NCBI RefSeq assembly: GCF_023276655.1
Contig: NZ_JALGRK010000002.1
Span: forward strand, 828,433 to 892,432
Source: Olsenella intestinalis
GTDB lineage: Bacteria; Actinomycetota; Coriobacteriia; Coriobacteriales; Atopobiaceae
DNA: 64,000 nucleotides
Direction: 5' to 3'
Shown: one piece after another, positions 25,839-34,558 of the stretch
Position numbering within the stretch: the first letter of the stretch is position 1
How the letters are laid out: each line of letters begins with the position of its first letter
The notes under the pieces: generated by a model
What the model saw: the letters and a program-made list of their open reading frames with translations, nothing else
Told to the model about the DNA's origin: nothing
Database searches by the model: none
Program-made: the position numbers and the translations under genes

Positions 25839-26516
25839 CTAGGGCGCGATGCGCACGATGCGGGTGCCATGGGCCTCGCTCGCGCCGACCGCCTCGCAGA
25901 CGCGTTCGACGTTCTCCCAGGTGACGCCCCCGCCGGGCATGACGGAGATGCGGCCGGCGGCGGCGCGGGTGAGGCCCTCCAGGTGTGGCAGGCACGACTC
26001 GATGAGGCGCGCGAGGTCGCCGCCGTGGGCCAGCACGCGCGAGAAGCCCGCGTCGGCAAGCCACGCGAGGGCAGCGGCCTGCCGGTCGGGCGAGATCTCG
26101 TCGAAGGCCATGTGGAAGGTCATGTCGAGCCCGGCCGCGGCGTGCGCGAGGCGCGCGGTCGCCTCCTCGTCGAGGGAGCGGTCGCGCACGCAGCCGAAGA
26201 CCACGCCGTCCGCCCCGATCTCGCCGGCGAGCGCGATGGTGCGCTCCATGCGTGCCAGCTCGCCCTCGTCGTAGGCGAAGTCTCCCCCGCGCGGACGGAC
26301 CATCACCATCGCGGTGGCACCCAGGCCGTGCGCGAGCGAGACGGCGCGGGCGATGACGTCCCGCGCAGGCGTCACGCCGCCGACCGAGAGGTCGTCGCAG
26401 AGCTCGACGCGGCTCGCGCCGGCGCGGATGGCGTCCTCCACGCCGACGAGGTTCTCTGCGCAGAACTCGAGCGTCAGGGCCGCAGGGGCCTGGGTCTGGG
26501 GACGAGCGTCAATCAT
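25839..26516 (-). CDS. cutC: CutC family protein
   Basis: The ATG at 26516 gives a 225-aa TIM-barrel protein: 'LEFCAENLVGVEDAIRAGAS' then RVELCDDLSVGGVTP, 'VMVRPRGGDFAYDEGELARM', 'GADGVVFGCVRDRSLDEEAT', 'MTFHMAFDEI' and 'ISVMPGGGVTWENV', all CutC hallmarks. The family was named for copper homeostasis in E. coli, but direct copper handling is disputed. It is last in a three-gene minus-strand run (CmpB-type, Pr6Pr, CutC), 35 nt after Pr6Pr, and convergent with the HipA-like gene. Length is normal. Confidence 0.9.
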   Translation of the reverse strand: MIDARPQTQAPAALTLEFCAENLVGVEDAIRAGASRVELCDDLSVGGVTPARDVIARAVSLAHGLGATAMVMVRPRGGDFAYDEGELARMERTIALAGEIGADGVVFGCVRDRSLDEEATARLAHAAAGLDMTFHMAFDEISPDRQAAALAWLADAGFSRVLAHGGDLARLIESCLPHLEGLTRAAAGRISVMPGGGVTWENVERVCEAVGASEAHGTRIVRIAP

Positions 26517-26551
26517 GGCGAAGGCTCTTCTCGGATGGCGTCTGGTCGGGG

Positions 26552-27220
26552 TCAGCGGCGGGCGAGGCGCGCGAGCAGGCGGTCGATGCCGACCATCACG
26601 AAGCCCAGGGCGACGAACGCGACGAGCATCGAGAGGCAGAACAGCGCGACGCCACCGGCGCCGGAGAGGGCGGGATCGAGGAAGGTGTAGGGGTAGCGCG
26701 TGACGTCGGCGGTGGTGCCGCCGCCCATGTCGTGGCCGAGCAGGCCCACGCGCACCATGACGACGACGAGGTAGGCCAAGACGAGCGACATCCACGCGAG
26801 GGGTCCCCAGAGGGGCATCCGGCCCTTCTCGTCGAACAGGAGCCAGTCGAGCAGCGCCATGATCGGAACCACGTAGTGCAGGACGACGAGATGGAGCACG
26901 AGCTGGCCGTTCTGGAACATAGCGTCGAAGAGCATGAAGTGCGCGATCAGCATCGTGACGACGAGCGAGACCATGGCGGTGTACTTGACGGCCGGCGCGA
27001 AGGTGACGGCGTCGTCGTCGGCGCGGCGCACGACGAGCCACACGGTGGCGCAGGCGAAGTAGCCCCACGCGAAGAGGTTCGAGACGTTGGTGAACATGTT
27101 CGGGAAGCCGCTCAGGTAGTGACCCGCCAGGATGCCCGATCCATCGAGCAGGCCCCAGGTCGCGAAGACGAGAAGAGCGAGCTTCCACGCTATGGACAGT
27201 GCCTTTGACTTGACTCTCAT
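26552..27220 (-). CDS. Pr6Pr-family six-TM membrane protein
   Basis: The 222-aa protein consists of six hydrophobic helices with short loops. Family-like segments are 'GFPNMFTNVSNLFAWGYF' (TM1-2 region), 'TMLIAHFMLFDAMF', 'LVLHLVVLHYVVPIMALLDW' then LLFDEKG, and 'YPYTFLDP' near the C-terminus. This is the pattern of the FAR-17a/Pr6Pr group, whose bacterial members have no proven function. Its ATG overlaps the stop of the CmpB-type gene upstream (ATGA), so both are translated from one message. Confidence 0.78.
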   Translation of the reverse strand: MRVKSKALSIAWKLALLVFATWGLLDGSGILAGHYLSGFPNMFTNVSNLFAWGYFACATVWLVVRRADDDAVTFAPAVKYTAMVSLVVTMLIAHFMLFDAMFQNGQLVLHLVVLHYVVPIMALLDWLLFDEKGRMPLWGPLAWMSLVLAYLVVVMVRVGLLGHDMGGGTTADVTRYPYTFLDPALSGAGGVALFCLSMLVAFVALGFVMVGIDRLLARLARR

Positions 27221-28266
27221 GAATCCTCCCTGTCACAAGTGGCGCCGGCACCGGCGTCGCCGGCGGTGTCGGCGGGCAGCGCGCGGTTCCTGGGAATGAC
27301 ATGGTATATGAGCTCGAGGAAGACGAAGAAGGAGCCCAGGCCGACGAGGGTGCCGTCGAGCACGGTGTCCCTCGCGCCGTCGACGAGGGCGTCGAGGCGC
27401 GGCAGCAGCCTCCAGGTCGCCCACGTGGCAATCACCGAGTAGAAGAGCGAGTTCTGCAGGCAGACCTGCCCCATGAAGTGGAACTTCATGTCGCGGTAGT
27501 CCCAGAGCTCGTAGTTGCGGTTGGCGACCATGCCGGTGCCGAAGTCGATCGAGGTGCAGACTACCTGGTTGAACAGGAAGCTCAGGCAAATCGCAAGCGG
27601 CTTCACGTAGCGGCCCGCAATGTAGCCCATCTCGCTCTGCCGCCCGATCCTGCGATGCAGGGCGCGGCGGACGGGCAGCAGCGTGAGCTCGGCCAGGACC
27701 GCGGCGGTGCCCTCGGCCGGGAACGGGAAGAGCCACTGGTCCCAGAGCATGTGGTTCCCGCGGTCGTAGCCACCCTTGAAGATGCCGTGCTTGATGCCCA
27801 GGCAGAAGAGGATCTCGACCCAGTGGCCGAGGATCGAGAAGGTCATGTAGTAGAGGCCGAGCTTGCGCGCGAGCGGCCAGACGGGAACGTCGACGAGGGG
27901 CCCGACAAGCGTCGGCGCGCCACTGCGGCGGTCGCGCTCGGCATAGGCGGCAAGGCCGACGAGGGCCGCCGAGGCGGCCGCGTGGGCGACGGGCATGGCC
28001 CTGTTGAAGACCCCCTCGCGCACGGAGTCGCGCCGCCAGGTCCGCGTGACGTAGGCCCCCGTGCGACGCCTGTTGATGGCACCGAGCGCGACCGTGCCCA
28101 CGGCCGTCGCGACGGCGACGGGAAGCGCCGCCTTCGAGCGACGGTGCGCGAGCCACGCCGTGAGCGCAGAGCCCACGACGCTCGCACCGGCGCGCCAGAA
28201 GCTGAGGTCGTACGGAAGGGCGTCAGGGTCCGACGCCGCGCCGTAGGCATACCAGGAGCCAAGCAT
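27217..28266 (-). CDS. CmpB-type putative ABC transporter permease (DUF1113/PF06541-like)
   Basis: The ATG at 28266 (MLGSWYAYG) is the likely start. The 349-aa protein has several TM helices. The family signature is in the second half: 'YMTFSILGHWVEILFCLGIK', 'NHMLWDQWLFPFPAEGTAAV', 'VVCTSIDFGTGMVANRNYEL' and WDYRDMKFHFMGQVCLQNS. These match the 'putative ABC-transporter type IV' family, common in Clostridia and Coriobacteriia with no associated ATPase. A similar protein is divergently encoded at 28479 and another at 51450. Function unknown. Confidence 0.82.
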   Translation of the reverse strand: MLGSWYAYGAASDPDALPYDLSFWRAGASVVGSALTAWLAHRRSKAALPVAVATAVGTVALGAINRRRTGAYVTRTWRRDSVREGVFNRAMPVAHAAASAALVGLAAYAERDRRSGAPTLVGPLVDVPVWPLARKLGLYYMTFSILGHWVEILFCLGIKHGIFKGGYDRGNHMLWDQWLFPFPAEGTAAVLAELTLLPVRRALHRRIGRQSEMGYIAGRYVKPLAICLSFLFNQVVCTSIDFGTGMVANRNYELWDYRDMKFHFMGQVCLQNSLFYSVIATWATWRLLPRLDALVDGARDTVLDGTLVGLGSFFVFLELIYHVIPRNRALPADTAGDAGAGATCDREDS

Positions 28267-28478
28267 CTCGAACCCCCTCCCGCGTCCGGGCGAATGACAT
28301 GGGGACATTGTCGCATGAGGCGGCCCCGACGCCGCGACGCTCTCCACGGACGGCGCCCAAGCAAGCCCCCCGCTCGCCGCCGCGACACCCCACGGGCGGA
28401 AAGCCCCTCGTACAATGGCTACAGGCTGACGACATGCGGCCGCTGGCGCGGCCCGAGCTGAACCAATGAGGTGAAAAC

Positions 28479-30035
28479 ATGGCACAAACGGACATCGACG
28501 CCGCGGAGCGTGCGGTCGGCAGGGCCTTCACCACAGGCCGGGGCGACCGAGCAGCGGTCACCAGGCAGGCGAAGGCAGACGCGGAGAAGGCCGTGGAGAT
28601 GGCCGACGTCGCCATCGAGTCGGACGAGGCTGCCGACGAGGCGGCGCGCATCTCCGTCATCGCGTCCGGCATGGGCGACCGCGAGAAGGCACGCGCCGCG
28701 AGGGCGAGAGAGCGTGCGGCGAGGCGCAAGGCCAAGGAGGACCACGCCTCGGCAACGAAGTCGGCCCGCAAGGCCTACGAGGCGATCAAGTTCAGCGACC
28801 CCACGAAGCTCGGCTTCATGCGCTTCGTCCAGATCATGTTTCTGGTGCACATCATCGCGACCCTATTCCTCCTGGTCATGACGTCACGTGACACCATCGT
28901 CTACAACTCCGCGACCTACATCGACTGGATCACCGTGATCCTCGAGGGCGTTGCGTTCTACTTCTTCTGGAACCGTTACAAGCTGGCGCGCCCCCTGGTC
29001 ATCGCGATCGCGGCCATCGCCATCGTCGGCAACATAGCGTCGGGAATCATCAGCAACCGCCTGATCTTCGCCGACCAGCTGTGGCGCAACGCGTACTACA
29101 TCTTCCTGATCCTCTACTTCACGTTCTCGAAGCGCGTCAAGTCCGTCCTGATCAACGACCTGTCGCAGGACAAGGGCAACGCCGACGAGAACTTCGTCAT
29201 CGACCGCACCGGCTGGCCCTTCATCCGCAACCTGATCATCTACTTCGTGGTCTTCTCGGTCCTGGGCCACTGGATGGAGGCGGCCTTCTGCCAGCTCATC
29301 AGGCTCGGCATCGTGGCGGGCGAGTTCCACCCCGAGAACACGATGCTCTGGCGCGACTGGTTCTACCCCTACCCGATGCACGGCACCGCCGTCATCCTGA
29401 TCGCGCTCATCCTCAACCCGCTGTTCGAGCTCCTCAAGAAGAAGCTCAAGAGCAAGTTCGCCCCCTACGTGATGAGCTTCGTCATCAACGGCCTGGTCTG
29501 CACCCTGATCGAGTTCTGCGGTGGCCTCATGTTCAACGCGCACCTCGAGAACTGGGACTACTCGAACATGCCCTTCAACTTCATGGGCCAGGTGTGCCTC
29601 CAGAACGCCGTCGGCTTTGCCATCGCGTCGTCGGTCATCGCGTGGTGGCTCTACCCCGCCATGGAGCGCATGATCGCACGCGTGCGCCCGGCCACGATGA
29701 ACATCGTCTGCGTGGTGGTCGCGATCGCCGGCGGCATTCTCTTCTCGCTCTACGCGATCAGCCCTCCCGCGGGCATCGACGCCAACGCCATCAACGAGCA
29801 GGCCAACGACACGAAGAGGCAGCAGCTCGAGAGCATCGTCACCATGGAGGAGATCACGCGCGATAGCAACCGGGCGCTCGGCGACAGGGTCGGCGAGGCG
29901 ACCGACGCGCCCCAGAGCCTGCGCGACGGCATCAAGGAGCGCACGCAAAGGATCGACCAGGAGCTCGAGCAGATCGACAGCGAGCTGCAGGCCCAGATCC
30001 TGACCGTGTCAGGCGGCACCGCCAAGGACAACTAG
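28479..30035 (+). CDS. CmpB-type membrane protein with coiled-coil termini
   Basis: The 518-aa protein starts with GAGGTG 6 nt before the ATG. It has an Ala/Glu/Arg-rich helical N-terminus (about 1-105), three TM helices, then the CmpB core ('IYFVVFSVLGHWMEAAFCQL', 'NTMLWRDWFYPYPMHGTAVI', 'VCTLIEFCGGLMFNAHLENW' then DYSNMPFNFMGQVCLQNA). Two more TM helices and a coiled-coil tail of about 80 residues follow. It is about 170 residues longer than the divergent paralogue, mainly through the two coiled-coil ends, which may bind a partner. A terminator follows. Confidence 0.82.
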   Translation: MAQTDIDAAERAVGRAFTTGRGDRAAVTRQAKADAEKAVEMADVAIESDEAADEAARISVIASGMGDREKARAARARERAARRKAKEDHASATKSARKAYEAIKFSDPTKLGFMRFVQIMFLVHIIATLFLLVMTSRDTIVYNSATYIDWITVILEGVAFYFFWNRYKLARPLVIAIAAIAIVGNIASGIISNRLIFADQLWRNAYYIFLILYFTFSKRVKSVLINDLSQDKGNADENFVIDRTGWPFIRNLIIYFVVFSVLGHWMEAAFCQLIRLGIVAGEFHPENTMLWRDWFYPYPMHGTAVILIALILNPLFELLKKKLKSKFAPYVMSFVINGLVCTLIEFCGGLMFNAHLENWDYSNMPFNFMGQVCLQNAVGFAIASSVIAWWLYPAMERMIARVRPATMNIVCVVVAIAGGILFSLYAISPPAGIDANAINEQANDTKRQQLESIVTMEEITRDSNRALGDRVGEATDAPQSLRDGIKERTQRIDQELEQIDSELQAQILTVSGGTAKDN

Positions 30036-30063
30036 CGACAAGGATCCGGCACCAGTCGCACGC

Positions 30064-30100
30064 GGCCGGGGCGACCCCATGGGGTGCGCCCCGGCCCTTT
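30064..30100 (+). terminator. Terminator after the coiled-coil CmpB-type gene
   Basis: A perfect 10-bp stem GGCCGGGGCG / CGCCCCGGCC (30064-30073 with 30087-30096) is followed by CTTTCC. The loop is itself partly palindromic (CCCCATGGGG). Confidence 0.65.
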
Positions 30101-30103
30101 CCG

Positions 30104-30109
30104 TATAAT
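30104..30109 (+). promoter_or_regulatory. -10 box (TATAAT) for the VanX-like gene
   Basis: A consensus TATAAT immediately follows the terminator and lies 35 nt before the ATG at 30144. The -35 region falls in the terminator stem and is not recognisable. Confidence 0.5.
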
Positions 30110-30143
30110 GTGCCCATCATCCAACGACATCCAGGAGCACCCC

Positions 30144-30809
30144 ATGGCCGACGAGACGAACTTCAGGAAGATGGCGGAGAGGGACCCCTCGGGGTTCGTC
30201 GTCCTTGGCAACGTGGTGCCCGGCATCATCCAAGAGATCCGCTACCACTCCACCTACAACTTCATCGGCGACAGGATCGACGGCTACGAGGAGCCCGTCG
30301 CCCTCCTGACGCGCGAGGCCGCGCGAGCCCTCACGGACGTGGCGCGCGAGATGGAGCTCGTGGGATATCGCCTCAAGGTCTTCGACGCCTACCGTCCCGC
30401 GACGGCGGTCAAGCGCTTCGTCACGTGGGGCCTCGACGACCTCGACATGCGCATGAAGCCCTTCTTCTACCCCGACCTCAAGAAGGAGACGCTCTTCGAG
30501 CGCGGCTACATCGCCACGAGGTCGAGCCACAGCAGGGGCAGCACCGTCGACCTCACCCTGCTCGAGATGGCCACCGGGCGCGAGCTCGACATGGGCAGCC
30601 CCTTCGACCTCTTCAGCGAGAAGTCCCACCCCGACTTCCGCGGCATCACCGACGAGCAGTACGACAACAGGATGCTGCTCAGGGGCGCGATGCTTCGCAA
30701 CGGCTTCGAGCCGATCGACTGCGAGTGGTGGCACTTCACGCTCGCCGACGAGCCCTACCCCGACACCTACTTCGACTTCCCCGTCTCCGCGAGGTACCTC
30801 AGGCGCTAG
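30144..30809 (+). CDS. D-alanyl-D-alanine dipeptidase (VanX/DdpX family)
   Basis: The ATG at 30144 follows CAGGAG. The 221-aa protein has the M15D zinc motifs: 'RSSHSRGSTVDLTL' (SxHxxGxxxD, ligands His and Asp) and 'DCEWWHFTLADEPYP' (catalytic Glu in EWWHF, third ligand His). 'YRLKVFDAYRPATAVKRFVT' gives the DxYRP motif. No signal peptide, so it is cytoplasmic. It cleaves D-Ala-D-Ala; in a genome without VanS/VanR/VanH/VanA next to it, the likely role is recycling of cell-wall dipeptide rather than vancomycin resistance. Length is close to VanX (202 aa). Confidence 0.88.
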   Translation: MADETNFRKMAERDPSGFVVLGNVVPGIIQEIRYHSTYNFIGDRIDGYEEPVALLTREAARALTDVAREMELVGYRLKVFDAYRPATAVKRFVTWGLDDLDMRMKPFFYPDLKKETLFERGYIATRSSHSRGSTVDLTLLEMATGRELDMGSPFDLFSEKSHPDFRGITDEQYDNRMLLRGAMLRNGFEPIDCEWWHFTLADEPYPDTYFDFPVSARYLRR

Positions 30810-30981
30810 GGGCGAGCGCCCGCGCGCCACGGCGGACGGGCGCAAGAGGCCGCACGCTCTTCTCGGCCGCCGCCTTGCCTTCGCCCGCCGAAAGGGCAGC
30901 CGCCACGCACGCCAAATGCGGCACGGTTGTAGGAAGGGCGCGCGCACGAGGCGCGGCAGTCGACTCTCACGGGAGGTCACG

Positions 30982-31359
30982 ATGGGTGGCTTGATGCTCG
31001 ACAACAAGATGGACAACGCGATCAAGAACGCGGTCCAGAACGCGATGCACGAGGCCTTCGGCGACGACGCGACGGAGATCGTGAAGCACATCAACAAGCT
31101 CGCCGAGCGCCAGGGTGGCAGGAACATCGCCGAGAACTACCAGCTTTTGGGCAAGCGCGCACTCATCGTCGCGGGCGTGACCATCGTCGGGATCCAGGCC
31201 GTCGTCTGGGTCGGCCGCACCCTCATCGCGCGCAGGGCCGAGGCGCAGCGCGTCGAGAGGATCGTCCGCCGCGTCCTCGAAGAGGAGCGTGCAAAGGAGG
31301 CCGCCGCGGCCATGGACGCGCAGCGTGCCGAGGAGATGGCCGCCGCCGGGCAGGCATAG
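30982..31359 (+). CDS. Small single-TM protein with charged coiled coil
   Basis: The ATG at 30982 follows GGGAGG. The 125-aa product has an amphipathic N-terminus ('MDNAIKNAVQNAMHEAFGDD'), one TM helix at about 56-78 ('ALIVAGVTIVGIQAVVWVGR'), then a Glu/Arg/Ala-rich helix. I do not recognise a family. It may be a membrane scaffold; nothing nearby points to a partner. It is convergent with the next gene. Confidence 0.65.
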   Translation: MGGLMLDNKMDNAIKNAVQNAMHEAFGDDATEIVKHINKLAERQGGRNIAENYQLLGKRALIVAGVTIVGIQAVVWVGRTLIARRAEAQRVERIVRRVLEEERAKEAAAAMDAQRAEEMAAAGQA

Positions 31360-31411
31360 CGCGGGCGAGAGGAGCGCACGGCCGTGCCCGCGGCCGGCAC
31401 GCGGCGATGCG

Positions 31412-32038
31412 TCACCCCATCGCAAAGAGGCCGCTGAGCGCCCAGATCACGAGGCCAAGCAGCCACGAGGCGAACACGATGCCGCCCGTCACGACGGGGG
31501 CCTTGGTCCATCCCCAGCGCAGCAGCAGGTAGATGTCATAGCGCGAGAGGTCGCGCTCGTCCCTGTGGCGCATGATCCAGAACAGGTACCAGATCGCGTA
31601 GAGCGAGCAGGGCACGATCGAGACGAGCGTGGCCGGAAGCGAAAGCTCCCCCACGGGCGCGAACAGCACGCAGTCGGCGCAGGCGAGCAGCGGGAGGACG
31701 AGCCTCGTGAGGAGGTTCCCGCCGGCGAAGAGCTGGCGCCAGCCCACGAGGGGCACCAGGATGGTCACCGACGCGGCGAGCGTGAGCAGAAGCGAGGACG
31801 CCGCCGAGAGCTTGAGGGCGAGCAACCACTCCGGGGCCGCGGTCGCGTTGTCGATCGTCCAGACGATGTAGAGCACCGACACCACGGCGGAGAACAGGTT
31901 CGAGAGGACGGCGAAGCGCCTCAGGCTGCGCGGAGCCTCGACGCCGCCGATGTTATCGGAGCCAACGCCGGACAGCAGCATGACCCAGGCGACCAGCGTG
32001 AGAGCGACGATGATCCCGTTGATGACAAAGCTTGTCAC
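31412..32038 (-). CDS. Multi-pass membrane protein, unknown
   Basis: GTG start at 32038 (VTSFVINGI) with GGGAGGGGGAG about 8 nt upstream; the longer frame to 32173 lacks an RBS. The 208-aa protein has about six TM helices, with a Lys/Arg-rich loop ('MRHRDERDLSRYDIYLLLRW') before the last pair. The layout resembles the Pr6Pr-like protein at 26552 (six TM, about 210-220 aa; 'LSNLFSAVVSVLYIVWTI' compares with 'VSNLFAWGYFACATVWLV'), so the two may be distant relatives. TATCAT near 32081 may be the -10. Function unknown. Confidence 0.7.
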   Translation of the reverse strand: MTSFVINGIIVALTLVAWVMLLSGVGSDNIGGVEAPRSLRRFAVLSNLFSAVVSVLYIVWTIDNATAAPEWLLALKLSAASSLLLTLAASVTILVPLVGWRQLFAGGNLLTRLVLPLLACADCVLFAPVGELSLPATLVSIVPCSLYAIWYLFWIMRHRDERDLSRYDIYLLLRWGWTKAPVVTGGIVFASWLLGLVIWALSGLFAMG

Positions 32039-32230
32039 GTGCGCTCCCCCTCCCGAATCGCGCACAATTGATGTCCCAAAATGATACGCCACTGGCGCCC
32101 TCTCGGATGCGCACATCGACCGTCGTTGCCGTTTGATTGCAGACTGGCTTCCATTTCGGCCAAAGCCTCCCACGGGCGCCCGGACGGCGCTATCGTGTGT
32201 CGCTAAGTCAGGCCAACCAAAGGAGAGGAT

Positions 32231-33232
32231 ATGACAACCATACCCGCGGGCTACACCCCCCAGCTAGCGCAGTATGACACCCAGCGTGCCATCGAGCGCA
32301 TCAAGCACGTCTTCCTCGCGAAGCTGTGCGCCGCCCTCCATCTCGTGCGCGTGACCGCACCCCTCGTGGTCGATCCCGCGACCGGCCTGAACGACAACCT
32401 CAACGGCGTCGAGCGCCCCGTCGGCTTCGACGTGCCCGCCGTCGGCGCCGACGCAGAGGTCGTGCACTCCCTCGCAAAGTGGAAGCGCTTCGCGCTCAAG
32501 CGCTACGACCTCCACGTAGGCAAGGGCATCGTCTGCGACATGAACGCCATCCGCCGCGACGAGGAGCTCGACAACCTGCACTCCATCTACGTCGACCAGT
32601 GGGACTGGGAGAAGGTCATCGCCGACGACGAGCGAACCATCGACTACCTGCACGACACCGTGGGCCGCATCGTAACGGCCATCTGCGGCACCCTCGACGA
32701 GCTCAAGTGGTACTACCCGCAGCTCGAGTGCGACCTCAGCCGCGACATCACCTTCGTGACCGCCCAGGAGCTCGAGGACCTCTACCCCGAGCTCGAGCCG
32801 AAGGAGCGCGAGGAGCGCTTCGTCCGCGAGCACCACACCACCTTCGTCCAGGGCGTCGGCGGCAAGCTCCGCTCCGGCAAGCCCCACGACGGCCGCTCCC
32901 CCGACTATGACGACTGGGACCTCAACGGCGACCTGCTCTTCTGGGACGACGTCCTGGGCTGCGCGCTCGAGGCCAGCAGCATGGGCATCCGCGTGAGCCC
33001 CGAGTCGCTCGACCGCCAGCTCACCCTCGCCGGCGCCGACGACCGTCGCGAGCTGCCCTTCCACAAGATGCTGCTCGCCGGGGAGCTCCCCAGCACCATC
33101 GGCGGCGGCATCGGCCAGAGCCGCCTGTGCATGCTGCTCCTCGGCAAGGCGCACGTCGGCGAGGTCCAGGCCTCGGTGTGGGACGCGGCCACGGTCGCCG
33201 CCTGCAAGGACGCCGGCATCCAGCTGCTCTAG
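32231..33232 (+). CDS. asnA: Aspartate-ammonia ligase (AsnA)
   Basis: The ATG at 32231 follows AAGGAGAGG. The 333-aa protein fits AsnA (about 330 aa): 'VTAPLVVDPATGLNDNLNGV' then ERPV, 'HSLAKWKRFALKRYDLHVGK' then GIVCDMNAIRRDE, 'SIYVDQWDWE', and 'TIGGGIGQSRLCMLLLGKAH'. It is class II aminoacyl-tRNA-synthetase-like and makes L-asparagine from aspartate, ammonia and ATP (to AMP and PPi) in the cytoplasm. It is a single gene, convergent with and overlapping the NERD gene by 4 nt. Confidence 0.95.
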   Translation: MTTIPAGYTPQLAQYDTQRAIERIKHVFLAKLCAALHLVRVTAPLVVDPATGLNDNLNGVERPVGFDVPAVGADAEVVHSLAKWKRFALKRYDLHVGKGIVCDMNAIRRDEELDNLHSIYVDQWDWEKVIADDERTIDYLHDTVGRIVTAICGTLDELKWYYPQLECDLSRDITFVTAQELEDLYPELEPKEREERFVREHHTTFVQGVGGKLRSGKPHDGRSPDYDDWDLNGDLLFWDDVLGCALEASSMGIRVSPESLDRQLTLAGADDRRELPFHKMLLAGELPSTIGGGIGQSRLCMLLLGKAHVGEVQASVWDAATVAACKDAGIQLL

Positions 33233-33885
33233 CGCCCCGATACGTAGCGCTTGACCTGCTCCACGTGAGCATCCTTCGCCGCCTTGGTCGATCCCTCGAC
33301 CAGGGCGGCGATCTTCTCGACCAGCTCGTCCATCCGAGCCTCGTCGAAGACCGTCCCGCGCGAGGCCATGTCGGCCCGTAGGCGCTCGAGCAGGCGCGGG
33401 CGACGGCAGACCACGTACTCCTCGCAGTCGTCGGGCACCTTCTTCAAGGTGCAACGCTCCGAGAAGACCACGTACGAGCGCATCTGCTCGCGTTCGACCC
33501 CCAAACACGCCGCGAGGGCGCGCACGTGCGCGCGGTTCTGCATGATGGGGTTGTAGAAGCGCTCCTTCTTGCCTCCCTCGAGCGTCTGCGTCCACTGGCG
33601 CTGGCCCTCCGACCCGAAGATCCACCCGCTGTAGTTCTTCGACTCGATCACGTACAGGCCCGTCTCGTGGAGGAGCAGGACGTCGACCTCGGACTCGTCG
33701 GTCGGTCCCTTCTTGCGCGGCACGAGCACGTTGCGGAACACCTCGATGCGCCCCGGCAGCTTGCCGTGCTCGATGCCGTACTCGATGAGGTACTCGCCCA
33801 GGCCGCCCGTCCCCTCCCTCATGGCGACGACGACCTTCCTGAACAGTCCGGGCTCCTCGCCCTTCAGACGCGCAATGAAGCTCAC
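33229..33885 (-). CDS. NERD-domain protein
   Basis: GTG start at 33885 with GGAGGA just upstream. The 218-aa protein has the NERD (nuclease-related) domain at about 25-140: 'GTGGLGEYLIEYGIEHGKLP', 'EVFRNVLVPRKKGPTDESEV' then DVLLLHETGLYVIESKNYSG, where E/D...D-x(n)-E-x-K forms the nuclease-like active site, and 'NPIMQNRAHVRAL'. A helical C-terminus of about 60 residues completes it. NERD proteins are thought to act on DNA, but activity is rarely shown. No topoisomerase-like or kinase domain is fused, unlike many NERD proteins. Confidence 0.85.
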   Translation of the reverse strand: MSFIARLKGEEPGLFRKVVVAMREGTGGLGEYLIEYGIEHGKLPGRIEVFRNVLVPRKKGPTDESEVDVLLLHETGLYVIESKNYSGWIFGSEGQRQWTQTLEGGKKERFYNPIMQNRAHVRALAACLGVEREQMRSYVVFSERCTLKKVPDDCEEYVVCRRPRLLERLRADMASRGTVFDEARMDELVEKIAALVEGSTKAAKDAHVEQVKRYVSGR

Positions 33886-34258
33886 TCGCTCCTCCTTCTC
33901 CTCAGGCGCCGCGCGGCGAGCACGAGCGCAAGCGCAAGCAGCGACGCGCACGCGGCCGCAAGCGCAGCGAAACGAGCGACCTTGTCGCGTTACCTCTCAT
34001 GTGATGCGTCCCTTCGGGGCGTCTGGCGCGCGGGCGCCCTGTGCCACAAATTAGCTGCATTGGTATGAAAAGCTACCAGAGCACCAGCTCAGGCGCGATG
34101 TGCGGTCGCCGTACGCGCAATGGGGGCCGCCAGCGGGGCCTGCCGCTTCCCACACGGGTGCCCGGCGCCCGCGGCGCGCACGAGGTCGTCGGGCGGACGT
34201 CGCGGCTGCGGCCGCTCCGCGTCTCCTATACTGTGTCCATATTCAGAAAGGGGCACCA
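33886..34258. other. 373-nt gap between the NERD and STAS genes
   Basis: Nothing here supports an intact gene. A minus-strand frame at 33882-33989 encodes a TM-like peptide running into the NERD start but lacks any start codon. The right end holds the -10 box and RBS of the STAS gene. Confidence 0.5.
34227..34232 (+). promoter_or_regulatory. -10 box (TATACT) for the STAS-SpoIIE operon
   Basis: TATACT lies 27 nt before the ATG at 34259; RBS GAAAGGGG follows. The -35 region is GC-rich and not recognisable. Confidence 0.45.
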
Positions 34259-34549
34259 ATGGACATCACCTCCACCACCGAAGGAGCCACGACCACCATC
34301 GAGCTGGACGGATGGCTCGACACCTCGACCGCGCCCGAGCTCGCCGAGGCCATCGGGCAGCTGGACGACTCCTGCGAGAGGCTCGTGCTCGACTTCGCAA
34401 AGCTTCAGTACATCTCGTCGGCCGGCCTGCGCGTGCTCGTGAGCGCGCACAAGAAGATGAACGGCGAGCTCATGATCAAGAGCGTCTCGCCCGACGTCAT
34501 GACGGTCCTGCACATGGCCGGCTTCGACAAGCGACTCAACATCTCCTAG
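34259..34549 (+). CDS. STAS-domain anti-anti-sigma factor
   Basis: The 96-aa protein is a single STAS domain: 'TTTIELDGWLDTSTAPELAE', 'LVLDFAKLQYISSAGLRVLV' (phosphorylatable Ser in the SSAGLR loop), and 'LMIKSVSPDVMTVLHMAGFD'. It is of SpoIIAA/RsbV type. When unphosphorylated it would bind an anti-sigma kinase. The next gene, 9 nt on, encodes a protein with both a SpoIIE phosphatase and a HATPase domain, which may dephosphorylate or phosphorylate it. No sigma factor gene is in the window, so the final output may be something other than transcription. Confidence 0.92.
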   Translation: MDITSTTEGATTTIELDGWLDTSTAPELAEAIGQLDDSCERLVLDFAKLQYISSAGLRVLVSAHKKMNGELMIKSVSPDVMTVLHMAGFDKRLNIS

Positions 34550-34558
34550 GAGGAAGCA

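Noticed and set aside
30144-30809. VanX-like gene as a vancomycin resistance determinant
   Set aside because: No vanH, vanA/B ligase or vanRS genes are near; a dipeptide-recycling role is simpler.
33882-33989. Minus-strand TM-like peptide frame running into the NERD gene
   Set aside because: It looks like a real TM segment with a basic tail, but there is no ATG, GTG or TTG after the TAA, so it cannot be called without assuming a sequencing error.
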